Positions 17,515-26,018 of a stretch of DNA of 64,000 bases are shown here, in pieces. The translations under genes were made by a program, and so were the position numbers. The notes under the pieces are model-generated. The model was not told where the DNA came from. It worked only from the letters and a program-made list of their open reading frames with translations, and did not search any database. How positions within the stretch are numbered: the stretch's first letter is position 1; each line of letters opens with the position of its first letter. This stretch comes from Thioclava sediminum (GTDB lineage: Bacteria; Pseudomonadota; Alphaproteobacteria; Rhodobacterales; Rhodobacteraceae): positions 1 through 64,000 of the forward strand of contig NZ_MPZV01000002.1 in NCBI RefSeq assembly GCF_002020355.1. The letters run 5' to 3'.

Positions 17515-17835
17515 TTACTTCCGGGCAGCCGACTTGGCGGCCGGTTTCGCGGACTTCGCGGATTTGGCGGCTTTCTCCGAATCCGAGGGCATCTCGATAT
17601 TGATCTCGAGGCTCGAGATATCGTCGTTGCGCTCCATCCGGATATCGACGCCATCCTCTTCGATCTGCATGTATTTGCGGATCACCGCGAGGATGTCGCG
17701 TTGCAGATCGGGAAGGTAGTCGGCCTGCGCCGACCCGCTTCCGCGTTCATGCGCGAGAAGGATCTGCAGACGGTCCTTGGCCGTCTGCGCCGATTTCGCG
17801 CGGCGGGGTTTGAGCGAGAAACCGAACAGGCTCAT
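17515..17835 (-). CDS. minE: Cell-division topological specificity factor MinE
   Basis: A 106-residue MinE. The N-terminal MinD-binding region includes AKDRLQILLAHERG (about 19-32), and the dimerisation domain includes LPDLQRDILAVIRKYM. It stimulates MinD ATPase to drive pole-to-pole oscillation. The last 25 or so residues are a Lys/Ala/Ser-rich repeat tail (AKSAKSAKPAAKSA) beyond the usual 80-90-residue core. Its ATG overlaps the minD stop (ATGA). Confidence 0.95.
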   Translation of the reverse strand: MSLFGFSLKPRRAKSAQTAKDRLQILLAHERGSGSAQADYLPDLQRDILAVIRKYMQIEEDGVDIRMERNDDISSLEINIEMPSDSEKAAKSAKSAKPAAKSAARK

Positions 17836-18674
17836 GCGGACCGCCCGAAGAGACGACCGATGAAGCCGGGGCGCTTCTCGCCCGGAATGCGCATCGGAAT
17901 ATCCTCGCCCAGAAGGCGCGAGACCGCGTCGTCATAGGCGGCCGACGCGCTGGACGGCTCGTCGAGTACGACCGGCATGCCGGTGTTCGATGCGCGCAGG
18001 ACGGCGGTGCTTTCGGGCACGATACCGATCAGCGGGACCGCCAGAAGCTCCAGCACATCCTCGACCGTCATCATCTCGCCCTTGTCGATGCGCGACTGGT
18101 CGTGACGGGTCAGAAGCACCTGCGCCTTGACCGGCTCGCCGTCGCTTTCGGCCCGGCGGGTCTTGGACGACAGAAGGCCCAGCACCCGGTCGCTGTCGCG
18201 CACCGAGGAGACTTCGGGGTTGGTCACGACGACCGCCTCATCGGCGAAGAACATCGCGAGCTGCGCGCCACGCTCGATCCCGGCAGGGCTGTCGCAGATG
18301 ATGTAGTCGAATTCCTGACGCAGTTCGTCGAGCACCTTCTCGACGCCCTCTTGCGTCAGCGCATCCTTGTCGCGCGTCTGCGAGGTCGGCAGGATCGAGA
18401 GCGTCTCGACTCGCTTGTCCTTGATCAGCGCCTGCTTGAGCCGTGCATCGCCCTGAATGACGTTGATGAAGTCGAACACCACGCGACGCTCGCAGCCCAT
18501 GATCATGTCGAGGTTGCGCAGGCCCACGTCGAAATCGATCACGACGGTCTTATGGCCGCGCTTGGCGAGACCGGCAGAGATTGCGGCGGCGGAAGTGGTC
18601 TTGCCCACGCCCCCCTTGCCCGAGGTGATCACGATCACCTTGCCGAGCGGCGAATCGTCCTTGAGTTGCGTCAT
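17832..18674 (-). CDS. minD: Septum-site determining ATPase MinD
   Basis: A 280-residue deviant-Walker ATPase: SGKGGVGKTTSA lies at about residues 14-25, with the signature lysine before GGVGKT, and CDSPAGIERGAQ marks the switch region. The C-terminal GFIGRLFGRSA is the short amphipathic membrane-targeting helix. It recruits MinC and MinE to the membrane. The ATG overlaps the minC stop, so minCDE is one tightly coupled operon. Confidence 0.97.
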   Translation of the reverse strand: MTQLKDDSPLGKVIVITSGKGGVGKTTSAAAISAGLAKRGHKTVVIDFDVGLRNLDMIMGCERRVVFDFINVIQGDARLKQALIKDKRVETLSILPTSQTRDKDALTQEGVEKVLDELRQEFDYIICDSPAGIERGAQLAMFFADEAVVVTNPEVSSVRDSDRVLGLLSSKTRRAESDGEPVKAQVLLTRHDQSRIDKGEMMTVEDVLELLAVPLIGIVPESTAVLRASNTGMPVVLDEPSSASAAYDDAVSRLLGEDIPMRIPGEKRPGFIGRLFGRSA

Positions 18675-19435
18675 TCGAACGCCTCCACACAGAGTTTGTC
18701 ATCGTCGAGGAAAACCTGCACGGGCTTGCGACGAAGCTCCGCGGGGATGGTTTCGCTCGTTTTGTAAAGGCCCGCGATCGCGAGCAATTCGGCGTCGAGC
18801 TGGCGGCAGAAGATACGCGCGCTCTCATCGCCATGTGCGCCTGCCATCGCCCGTCCACGCAGCGTGCCGTAGACATGGATGTTGCCCGCCGCGACCAGTT
18901 CCGCGCCCGAGGCGACCGATCCGACCACCGTCAGATCGCCATGCTCGGCCACGATCATCTGGCCCGAACGCACCGGCGTCTGCACGACCTTGTTGCGCGG
19001 GACCGGCGGGGCCGCCCGCTTCGCCGCAGGCTGCGGCTTTTGCGGCTTTTGCGGCTTCGGCTCGGGCATCGCGGTCTCGCGGCCCACCTTGATCGGAATA
19101 ATTCCGTAGCCTTTTACTGCGCTTAGCTGCGCCTCGGTGGCGTTTTGCGCCCCGAAGATCTGCAGATCGCGCGCGAAAAGGTTGTCGATCATGTCGCGCA
19201 CATCGGCCGGTTTCGAGAACTCCGGCACCTGCGCGAAATCGAGCACCATCGGCGCTCCGGCCAACAGATGGGGCGTCTTCGCAAGCTGCGCATCGAGCGC
19301 GGCATAGAACACGTCATCAGGCGCGTCTGTCTCGAGCCGTAGCGCGATGGCGGTCAGGAACAGACCGCGGAACTGGAAAGGTTGAACCGAGACCGGCGCA
19401 GGCTTCTGCCCGGTCGGAGATAGGGTATCTGACAC
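18671..19435 (-). CDS. minC: Septum-site inhibitor MinC
   Basis: MinC inhibits FtsZ polymerisation away from mid-cell. The N-terminal domain (FQFRGLFLTAIALRL onwards) is followed by a Pro/Lys-rich linker and the C-terminal beta-helix domain (SGQMIVAEHGDLTVVGSV to IFCRQLDAELLAIAG), which binds MinD. I prefer the GTG at 19435 (protein VSDTLSPTG...), giving 254 residues. A GTG at 19483 would add 16 residues, and neither has a strong ribosome-binding site. Confidence 0.93.
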   Translation of the reverse strand: MSDTLSPTGQKPAPVSVQPFQFRGLFLTAIALRLETDAPDDVFYAALDAQLAKTPHLLAGAPMVLDFAQVPEFSKPADVRDMIDNLFARDLQIFGAQNATEAQLSAVKGYGIIPIKVGRETAMPEPKPQKPQKPQPAAKRAAPPVPRNKVVQTPVRSGQMIVAEHGDLTVVGSVASGAELVAAGNIHVYGTLRGRAMAGAHGDESARIFCRQLDAELLAIAGLYKTSETIPAELRRKPVQVFLDDDKLCVEAFE

Positions 19436-19545
19436 GAGGGTAGCTCGCTTCTGCTCAGGAGTCGGGGCGCATCGTGCACCCACGTTGTTTTTCTTTGTTG
19501 TGTCGGATCACGCACTGCAAACGCCAGCACAAAATCGCGATGGCC

Positions 19546-19573
19546 TCTCTACTCGGCTAAATCCTGCCGTCAA
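19546..19573 (-). promoter_or_regulatory. Candidate minCDE promoter
   Basis: On the minus strand TTGACG (19573-19568) and TAGAGA (19551-19546) are separated by 16 bases, about 110 bases before the minC start. Confidence 0.4.
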
Positions 19574-19665
19574 CCGGAAGTAGACGAAGTTTTCGTGTTC
19601 AGGCGCAGAGGCGGGCCCGGATCGCAGGTTGACCCAGCGTCGTCAGCCGGTATCGCCGCGCCGGA

Positions 19666-20475
19666 TCACTCGAGCATCGCCGTCGCGAGCTGGCTGTCGA
19701 GAAGCTCTTCGGGCAGCAGGATGTAGATGTCTTCCGGCGGCGTCGTCAGAGAATAGATCATCACGCCGGGATCGACGCCCATGTCGATCAGATATTCCAT
19801 CGTCCGCCCCTGCCCGCGCTGGATTTCCTCGACCGCGAAATAGGCGGGCATGTAGAGGTTCTCGTCGTAATAGTGCTGGTGCATCCCGATATATCCGTCG
19901 GGCGAGACACGACGTTCCTGACCGGCCGCGAGGACATAGGGACAGGCCGACATGCAGGCCATGCCGGGCAGGATCACGGTGCTCTTCTCGGCCTCGCGCA
20001 GCACGCGGCCAATCGCCAGCGCCTCACTCACTTCGCCGCCGGGGCTGCTGAGTGCGATCGTCGCCGGGGCCTCCTCGGGCGCGTCGCCTTCGGTGAGCCC
20101 CGCGAGATAGGTCTCCAGCCGATCCGCATCGCCCGGCGCGATGGCCCCGTTCAGCAGCAGCACCGTGCCGATCCCCTCGACCTCTTCGCGCGCAAAGGTC
20201 AGCCGGTCGGGATAGTTCGACGGCAGCTCGATCCCCGGCGGCAGCGCAGGCGCATCGCGGCGCGGCGTCGGACGTGCGGGATCGAAGCGGCGGCGCTGAT
20301 CGCCCGGCGCGACCGGGGTGGTCATTTCCGGCACGGCGGAGGGCGGCTGCGGGCGATAGCGCCCCAGCCAGTCGCCCGCAATCATCACCACGGCGATGCC
20401 GACCTGCACCAGCAACACGACGTGCAGCCAGCGGCGCACGTCGAACCGGTCGAAGCGCGGGAGCGACAGGCGCAT
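19666..20475 (-). CDS. Membrane-anchored ClpP-like serine protease
   Basis: A 269-residue protein with an N-terminal membrane segment (about residues 17-34), a Pro-rich linker, and a ClpP-fold domain from about 95. The crotonase/ClpP oxyanion loop is SSPGG (143-147). The likely nucleophile is Ser176 in GMACMSACPY and the histidine is in IGMHQHYY (199 or 201). The two Cys flanking the Ser suggest an oxidising, periplasmic setting. It resembles COG3904-type predicted periplasmic proteases. It begins 3 bases after the upstream membrane-protein gene, so the two are co-expressed. The substrate is unknown. Confidence 0.75.
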   Translation of the reverse strand: MRLSLPRFDRFDVRRWLHVVLLVQVGIAVVMIAGDWLGRYRPQPPSAVPEMTTPVAPGDQRRRFDPARPTPRRDAPALPPGIELPSNYPDRLTFAREEVEGIGTVLLLNGAIAPGDADRLETYLAGLTEGDAPEEAPATIALSSPGGEVSEALAIGRVLREAEKSTVILPGMACMSACPYVLAAGQERRVSPDGYIGMHQHYYDENLYMPAYFAVEEIQRGQGRTMEYLIDMGVDPGVMIYSLTTPPEDIYILLPEELLDSQLATAMLE

Positions 20476-20478
20476 CGC

Positions 20479-21795
20479 TCAGCTCTCCGCAGGGCGCGGC
20501 GGCGCGTCCGCGGGCGCAGGCGGGTCGACCTTCTCGGACACCCGCTTGAGCATCTCGGCATCGGCGCCCCCCATTGTCTGCTCGACATCGCGCATCGCGT
20601 TCAGCGCGGCTTTCAGATCGGCCAGCGTCAGCGTCTCCTCGATCGGCAGCCCGTCGCGGCCCGAACGGATCGCGGCCTGCGTCACCGCCAGCACGAAAAC
20701 CAGCACGGCGGGCAGCAGGTCGATCGCAATCGCCCCGGCCCAGGAAGGCACGAAACTGCCCGCGTAACGGATTACGGCCTCGGCGCTAGTGATCGGGTTA
20801 TAGGCGGTCTGAATCGGCGGATCGCGGGCCAGAACCTCATCGGCGGCGCGCTCGAGCGTACGGCCCCGCTGATCGAGCGCTTCCAGAACGGAATCGATGG
20901 TCGAAGACTGCGCATCGCGGACATTGGTGGTGCGCCCGTCCAGTTCCGGCAGTACCACCGACGCCGGCAGATCCTGCGCTGCCCGCGCCACCAGCGGCGC
21001 GACAGACAGCTGATCAAGCCGCGCGATCACGCCCGCCAGCCGCACGCTTTGCTCGGCAAATTCGACCGAGCGTTTCTCCACCGGGCCGGGCGCCACGATC
21101 AGCGCGCGCATCCGCCCGAGGATCTGGTTGCCGGTCTCGAAGGAGTCGTCGATCAGCGGCTGCTGCGCGCGGATCTGCTCTTCGAGATTGGCCAGTTCCT
21201 CGGTCTTCTGGGTCAGCACGCGGAACACCGCGCCCCGCCCTGCCGTGCCCGAAAGCTGGCCCGATTGTTCCTGATCCGCCAGTGCCTCGAAGGCGGCACG
21301 CGCGCGTTCGACCTCGCGGCCCAGCGCCTGCGCCGAGAGCGCAATGTCATGGGCCTGCTCCAGCGCGGACTGGTAATCGCGCACGGTGGTGTCCAGATGC
21401 TGCTCCACCGCCGCCGACCCCGCCAGCGCCGCCGCATTGAGCCAACTCGACATCGCGACAATGGCCAGAGAGCCCACGATGGTCGAGACCGTCAGCCCCA
21501 GAAAGCCGCTCGCCGTGCGCATCGCGGGCAAAAGCCGCAGCATGTAGCTCCAGAAGACGAAAATCCCGACCGAGACGGCGATGGAATAGGCCAGTGCCGC
21601 GAAGAAGCTCATCGCGCCGTTATCCTCGAGGATCGAGGACACGCCGAGATAGGTATAGATCCCCGAGGCGATCGCCAGCACGCCCAGCGCCGCCGGCGTG
21701 ATCGTGTCGAGCCAGGCCAGATGGCCCTCCAACTCCTTCGCGGTGCGCAGACCCTTGGTCTCGGCCGCGCTCAGTCTCTTGGTGGGTTCGGTCAT
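20479..21795 (-). CDS. Uncharacterised membrane protein with coiled-coil domain
   Basis: A 438-residue protein I cannot name. There are three N-terminal membrane segments (about 32-53, 63-86, 95-117) and one near 350-372. Between them is a large Ala/Glu/Gln-rich helical region (about 130-330), probably coiled coil and probably periplasmic. The tail is Pro/Ala-rich. It lies directly upstream of the ClpP-like protease with a 3-base gap, which suggests a protease/adaptor or protease/substrate-presenting pair. Confidence 0.65.
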   Translation of the reverse strand: MTEPTKRLSAAETKGLRTAKELEGHLAWLDTITPAALGVLAIASGIYTYLGVSSILEDNGAMSFFAALAYSIAVSVGIFVFWSYMLRLLPAMRTASGFLGLTVSTIVGSLAIVAMSSWLNAAALAGSAAVEQHLDTTVRDYQSALEQAHDIALSAQALGREVERARAAFEALADQEQSGQLSGTAGRGAVFRVLTQKTEELANLEEQIRAQQPLIDDSFETGNQILGRMRALIVAPGPVEKRSVEFAEQSVRLAGVIARLDQLSVAPLVARAAQDLPASVVLPELDGRTTNVRDAQSSTIDSVLEALDQRGRTLERAADEVLARDPPIQTAYNPITSAEAVIRYAGSFVPSWAGAIAIDLLPAVLVFVLAVTQAAIRSGRDGLPIEETLTLADLKAALNAMRDVEQTMGGADAEMLKRVSEKVDPPAPADAPPRPAES

Positions 21796-21952
21796 CTGGG
21801 GCTCGCCCTTCTCGAAATTGGGATCGGGAATTGATCACAATTGGGGCACGGCACGGTGAATTTTAAGGGTTTGGAAAGAATAGTTTACTTCAGCCTGCGC
21901 CTGCGCGCGCCCGGTTGCGGCGGTTTCGCGCGTGATCTGCACCCGAATTGGT

Positions 21953-21982
21953 GAGGCCACCCGGGGGACTCCGGGTGGCCTC
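21953..21982 (-). terminator. Terminator of the DUF4394 gene
   Basis: A perfect 12-bp stem GAGGCCACCCGG / CCGGGTGGCCTC with a 6-base loop lies about 35 bases beyond the DUF4394 stop. There is no long U tract on the minus strand. Confidence 0.65.
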
Positions 21983-22015
21983 GTCTTGACGAACCGGCCA
22001 CAACCGGCGCCCCAC

Positions 22016-22795
22016 TTACATCGCCGGCAGGATCGTCAAGTCACGGATGTCGCCGCCGGCTCCTTCGACCATGCCCTTGCCCATCGCCTCACCACTCTCG
22101 AGGTCGACGGTGTAGAGCATGTTCCCGGTGGCGAGCCACGCCGTGTTTTTCATGTCTTCGGTGGTCTGGATGTCGAACGCATAGCCCTCGCCCGGCATGT
22201 CGATGCCGAACTTGCCGATGGCGGCGAGCGTGCCGTCATTGGGCGAGGTCTGCTGGATCAGCGCGACGATGGTGGAATCCACGTCATACATCGCGGTACT
22301 GTCGGGCATCCCGTAGCTGTTGGCATAGGCAGCGGCAGCGATCGCCGGGGCCTCGCCTGCATGCATGTCCTTTTCCTCATAAGCGAGGCTGCCATCGACG
22401 GTCACATCGCCGGTTTCTACGTTCACGCGGTGATTGGTGGTGCCCGACATGAAGCGCAGCTTGTCGGCCTTCGGGTTGAAATCGACGATCACCGGCCCGT
22501 CCACGGGCAGCATCTTGTCCATCTGCGAGATTTTCGTCGCAGCGCCGCTTTCCATATCGATCGTATAGAGCGCCTGATCGGCATCCACCGCGACCAGCGT
22601 CTTGTTCGACGGGCGCAGGTCGATCCCGTGCAGTTTCGCGGTGCCGGTGACATCCATCGTGCCGGTGACTTCGAGCGTCTCGGTATCGAACATCACGAGC
22701 GTCTTGTCGCCCACGAGGCCGATGGCCGAGGCCGCCAAGGCGCCGCTTGCGCCCATTGCGGTGACGAGAGCGGTCGAGAGGGTCAGTTTCAGCAT
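22016..22795 (-). CDS. Secreted DUF4394 beta-propeller-like protein
   Basis: A 259-residue protein with a Sec signal peptide (about residues 1-21, ending GALA). The mature part repeats short beta-rich units such as IGLVGDKTLVMFDTETLEV and ALYTIDMESGAATKI, typical of DUF4394. The function is unknown; the fold suggests a scaffold or ligand-binding propeller in the periplasm. AAAGGA lies 6 bases before the ATG. It stands alone, with its own terminator. Confidence 0.75.
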   Translation of the reverse strand: MLKLTLSTALVTAMGASGALAASAIGLVGDKTLVMFDTETLEVTGTMDVTGTAKLHGIDLRPSNKTLVAVDADQALYTIDMESGAATKISQMDKMLPVDGPVIVDFNPKADKLRFMSGTTNHRVNVETGDVTVDGSLAYEEKDMHAGEAPAIAAAAYANSYGMPDSTAMYDVDSTIVALIQQTSPNDGTLAAIGKFGIDMPGEGYAFDIQTTEDMKNTAWLATGNMLYTVDLESGEAMGKGMVEGAGGDIRDLTILPAM

Positions 22796-22938
22796 GGTTA
22801 TTCCTTTCGTTTCCCTGTTCGCGGCAAGCGCCTTTCGCGCCGTCCATGCCCCCTAGACCCGGCCAGATGCGGATCGGATGCAGGAAATCAAAATTTTTTC
22901 TGCGAAGTGGTGCGATGCCCCCTGCGACAGCAGGCGAG

Positions 22939-22968
22939 ACACCGGCCCCGCAACAACGGGGCCGGTGT
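22939..22968 (-). terminator. Terminator of the VOC-protein gene
   Basis: A perfect 12-bp stem ACACCGGCCCCG / CGGGGCCGGTGT with a 6-base loop lies 7 bases past the VOC stop codon on the minus strand. It lacks a U tract. Confidence 0.7.
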
Positions 22969-22974
22969 GAGAAA

Positions 22975-23472
22975 TCAGACGTAAGCGCCTGCCGAATAGG
23001 TCAGATCATAGCTGTGGCTGTAGATCTCGAAGACGATGCCGAACGGGTCTTCGACATAGACCATGCGGTAAGGCTTGGTGCCGGGGAAGTATTCCCGGAT
23101 CGGCATCCGCTGCTGCCCGCCAGCCTCAACGATGCGCTGGGTCAGCCCTTCCACATCCGGGTCCTGCACGGCGAAATGGAAGGTGCCGTGGCGCTTGTGT
23201 TCGAGCTTGTCCTCTGGCGCGTAATTGCCGGGGAATTCGAAGATCTCGATACCGATCCCATCCGCGGTCGACAGATGCGCGATCCGCAGCGAGCCCCATC
23301 CGGGCCCGAACACATCGGTGCACATCACGCCGATGGCGCTGTCATCCTCGACGGCCTCGGAGGGCTCCATCACGACGTAGAACCCGAGAACCTCGGAATA
23401 GAACGTCACGGCGGCCTCGAGGTCGGGGACCGACAGGCCGATATGGGAGAAGGTGCGCGGGGTGGTTGCCAT
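22975..23472 (-). CDS. VOC-superfamily (glyoxalase/dioxygenase-like) protein
   Basis: A 165-residue two-module VOC protein. Probable metal ligands are His10 (FSHIGLSV), a Glu in GIEIFEFPG, His in HGTFHFAV and Glu in GIVFEIYSH, which is the paired betaalphabetabetabeta pattern. Such proteins are metal-dependent lyases, dioxygenases or isomerases; nothing fixes the substrate. AAAGGAG lies 7 bases before the ATG. It is divergent from a LysR regulator, which probably controls it. Confidence 0.85.
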   Translation of the reverse strand: MATTPRTFSHIGLSVPDLEAAVTFYSEVLGFYVVMEPSEAVEDDSAIGVMCTDVFGPGWGSLRIAHLSTADGIGIEIFEFPGNYAPEDKLEHKRHGTFHFAVQDPDVEGLTQRIVEAGGQQRMPIREYFPGTKPYRMVYVEDPFGIVFEIYSHSYDLTYSAGAYV

Positions 23473-23529
23473 CTCAAGGCTCCTTTCTGGTTGCGATGAC
23501 AGCGATATGGATTGTCATACCCCTCATGT

Positions 23530-23545
23530 GAAATTATCATATTTC
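23530..23545. promoter_or_regulatory. Candidate LysR-type operator
   Basis: GAAAT-TATCAT-ATTTC is an inverted repeat in the AT-rich 102-base gap between the divergent VOC and LysR genes. Its position suits autoregulation plus control of the neighbour. It is weak evidence without a second site. Confidence 0.4.
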
Positions 23546-23574
23546 ATCTGAACAATAACAATCTGTTATCCCTC

Positions 23575-24462
23575 ATGCTGAACGCAACCTGGCTCGAAAC
23601 CTTCACCGCGCTTTGCGAGGTGGGGCATTTCACCCGCGCCGCGGAGCGGTTGCACATGACACAGCCGGGCGTGAGCCAGCACCTCAAGAAGCTAGAAGCT
23701 CAGGTCGGACAAAAGCTGATCACGTGGCAGGGCAAGAGCTTTTCGCTCACTCCTGCGGGCGAGGCGGTTTTCGCGCTCGGCCTGTCGCGGCGGGCCGAGG
23801 AGAAACGCCTGCGCGACGCGATCGAGACCGATGACCGGGATGCGGGCCCGGTGCAGATTGCCTGCTCAGGCAGTTTCGCGATGCTGCTCTACCCGATCTT
23901 GCTGGAATGGATGCAAAGTGCGCCCGCGCTGAGCGTCCATCTGCAGGCCGCACCACAGGCGGATATACTGGCGGGACTGCTGGAGGGGCGGTTCGACCTC
24001 GGTGTGCTCGGCACGGACCCGGATCACGCGCGACTCGAGGCGCAGCATATCGGGCGCGAAGAGCTGTGCCTCCTGCTGCCTGCCGGGGCCGTGCCGCCCG
24101 AGACCTTCGCCGATCTCGACGCGCACGGCTTCATCGCCCATCCCGACGGCTACGCCTATGCCGACGACCTGCTGAAGCTGAACTTCCCCGAGGACTATCC
24201 CGGAGCTGACCGGCTGCGCCTGCGCGGTTCGGTCAACCAGATCGGGCAGATCCCTGCCCCGGTGGCCAATGGGATCGGCTACACTCTCCTGCCGCGCAGT
24301 GGGGTCGAGGCCTTTGCGGACAAGGCGCAGCTCTCTGTCGTCCCTCTACCGAAGCGTCGCTGGCACGAGCTGTGGCTGGCCTCCCGGCGCGGGCGCAGCG
24401 CCCCGGCGCGGGTGCTCCATACGCAAGAGATGATCGTCCAAGCCGCGCGGCAATTGCGCTGA
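23575..24462 (+). CDS. LysR-family transcriptional regulator
   Basis: A 295-residue regulator: the N-terminal winged helix includes HFTRAAERLHMTQPGVSQHLKKLE (about 16-40), followed by an effector-binding domain of the periplasmic-binding type. I start it at the ATG at 23575 (MLNATWLETF), which places the helix-turn-helix where LysR proteins have it; an upstream extension to 23512 is AT-rich promoter sequence. It most likely controls the divergent VOC gene. Confidence 0.9.
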   Translation: MLNATWLETFTALCEVGHFTRAAERLHMTQPGVSQHLKKLEAQVGQKLITWQGKSFSLTPAGEAVFALGLSRRAEEKRLRDAIETDDRDAGPVQIACSGSFAMLLYPILLEWMQSAPALSVHLQAAPQADILAGLLEGRFDLGVLGTDPDHARLEAQHIGREELCLLLPAGAVPPETFADLDAHGFIAHPDGYAYADDLLKLNFPEDYPGADRLRLRGSVNQIGQIPAPVANGIGYTLLPRSGVEAFADKAQLSVVPLPKRRWHELWLASRRGRSAPARVLHTQEMIVQAARQLR

Positions 24463-24605
24463 GCGCCACGCTTTTCGACCGAAATCCGAGATTATTTTCA
24501 TCCAATCGAGCGTTTCGCGGGTCTAGAGCTTGGAAACGGGAGAAAATCGTGAAGAACTTGGTCCGGGAGAGACCGCCGCGCGGCAGGCGGAACATGGGAG
24601 CGTTT

Positions 24606-25160
24606 ATGACGAAAGCGGAAAGCTGCCCCGTTGCGCAGGCGCTGCACGATTGTGCCGAGGGCGATGCGGGCGCGCTTGAGCGGCTGGTGGCGTTGGAAGG
24701 CGGGCGCATGCTGGGCGTGGCCAAGCGCATCCTGGGCCGCACCGATCTGGCCGAGGAGGCCTTGCAGGAGGCGCTGGTGCGCATCTGGCGCAAGGCCGGG
24801 CAATTCAGCGGCAATCCCGGCTCGGCCAAGGGCTGGGTCTATACCGTCCTGCGCAGTCGCTGCCTGAACATTCTGCGCGACGGCAAACGGCTGAGCCTGC
24901 TCTCGCCCGAGGAATTGGGGGCGTTGCAGGATGCACGCGAGCAAAGCGTGCCCGAAGAGGGCTGGCAGATGCTCGCAGGCTCCAGCCGCCTGCGCGATTG
25001 CCTGGAGGCGCTCGACCCCGCCAGCCGCCATTCGATCCTGCTCGCCCATGTCGGCGGGTTCAGCCATGGCGAGATCGCCGCGCGCCAGTCGGTGCCGCTG
25101 GGGACGGCGAAAAGCTGGATCCGGCGCGGATTGGCCAGCCTGAGGGAGTGCCTGTCATGA
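24606..25160 (+). CDS. ECF RNA-polymerase sigma factor
   Basis: A 184-residue group IV sigma factor. Region 2 contains LGRTDLAEEALQEALVRIW (about 39-57), and region 4 contains FSHGEIAARQSVPLGTAKSW followed by a basic helix. The ATG at 24606 has GGGAG 5 bases upstream; an ATG at 24594 is possible. Its stop overlaps the anti-sigma start (ATGA). The arrangement suggests the SigK/RskA-like pairs that respond to oxidative or envelope stress. I could not identify its target promoter upstream. Confidence 0.92.
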   Translation: MTKAESCPVAQALHDCAEGDAGALERLVALEGGRMLGVAKRILGRTDLAEEALQEALVRIWRKAGQFSGNPGSAKGWVYTVLRSRCLNILRDGKRLSLLSPEELGALQDAREQSVPEEGWQMLAGSSRLRDCLEALDPASRHSILLAHVGGFSHGEIAARQSVPLGTAKSWIRRGLASLRECLS

Positions 25161-25888
25161 GCCTGAACCGGACCGACCTCAATGCCATCGCAGATGATTA
25201 CGTCCTTGGCCTGCTCGGGGAGACCGAGGCCGAGTTGTTCGAGGAACTGCTGGCGCGCGACCCTGCGCTGGAGGCCCGCGTGGCGGCGCTGCGCGACGGG
25301 TTGCTCCCGCTCGACCTCTCCGCGCCCAAGGTCGACCTGCCGGATGATTTCATGGATCGCCTGCGCGAACGCATCGCGGCGGAACCTGCACGCGAAGACG
25401 CGGCCCCACGGGGGGTGACGATCACGCCGGTCCCGCCGCAAGCCGACAACCTGCCGCAAGCCCCGCGCGCGAAGCGGCGCTGGTTGATCGCGGCGGGGAT
25501 CATCGGCCTCGCGGTAGGGCTGGGCACCGGCTCGCTGCGCCCGACGCCAGAGCCGCGCGTGGTCGCCGTTCTGATGAACGCGTCCGGCGAGCCGCAGGCC
25601 GTGATCGAGGATTACGGCAATCGCGATGCCAAGATCCGCTTCGTAGCCGATGTGACGCTGCCCTCGGACAAAACGATCCAGGCCTGGACCCTTCCCTCGC
25701 CTGAGACGGGCCCGGTGTCGCTCGGCACGCTCGACCGGGTGGCGCCTGCAGTGTTGACCGGGCCCGACCTGCCCGCTCCCGCACCGCAGCAGCTCTACGA
25801 GATCACGCTGGAACCCGCGGGCGGCTCGCCCACAGGGCGCCCGACCGGCCCGATCCTCGGCAAGGGCTTCGCCCATATCCAGAGCTGA
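25157..25888 (+). CDS. RskA-like anti-sigma factor
   Basis: A 243-residue membrane protein. The N-terminal cytoplasmic domain (about 1-70) has the non-zinc RskA-type pattern (YVLGLLGETEAELFEELLARD) with no HxxxCxxC motif. One membrane helix spans about 107-127. The C-terminal RskA-type beta domain is periplasmic. It should hold the ECF factor inactive at the membrane. It is coupled to the sigma gene by ATGA overlap, and a strong terminator follows. Confidence 0.88.
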   Translation: MSLNRTDLNAIADDYVLGLLGETEAELFEELLARDPALEARVAALRDGLLPLDLSAPKVDLPDDFMDRLRERIAAEPAREDAAPRGVTITPVPPQADNLPQAPRAKRRWLIAAGIIGLAVGLGTGSLRPTPEPRVVAVLMNASGEPQAVIEDYGNRDAKIRFVADVTLPSDKTIQAWTLPSPETGPVSLGTLDRVAPAVLTGPDLPAPAPQQLYEITLEPAGGSPTGRPTGPILGKGFAHIQS

Positions 25889-25897
25889 TCGGGCCCT

Positions 25898-25926
25898 GCC
25901 CGTGCGGGAGGGTCTCCCGCACGGGC
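25898..25926 (+). terminator. Terminator of the sigma/anti-sigma operon
   Basis: A perfect 13-bp stem GCCCGTGCGGGAG / CTCCCGCACGGGC with a 3-base loop begins 10 bases past the anti-sigma stop; TTGACCTTG follows. Confidence 0.8.
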
Positions 25927-26018
25927 TTGACCTTGCCTATATTCGGCTGAAATGAACAGGGCGCGGCGCACGCGCCCCATTCGCCCGACCCAGACAGGCC
26001 CGAGAGAGGACCCCCCTG

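Noticed and set aside
24523-24605. GGAAAC followed by CGTGA as an ECF-type promoter for the sigma factor gene.
   Set aside because: The spacing of about ten bases is far too short for the usual 16-17.
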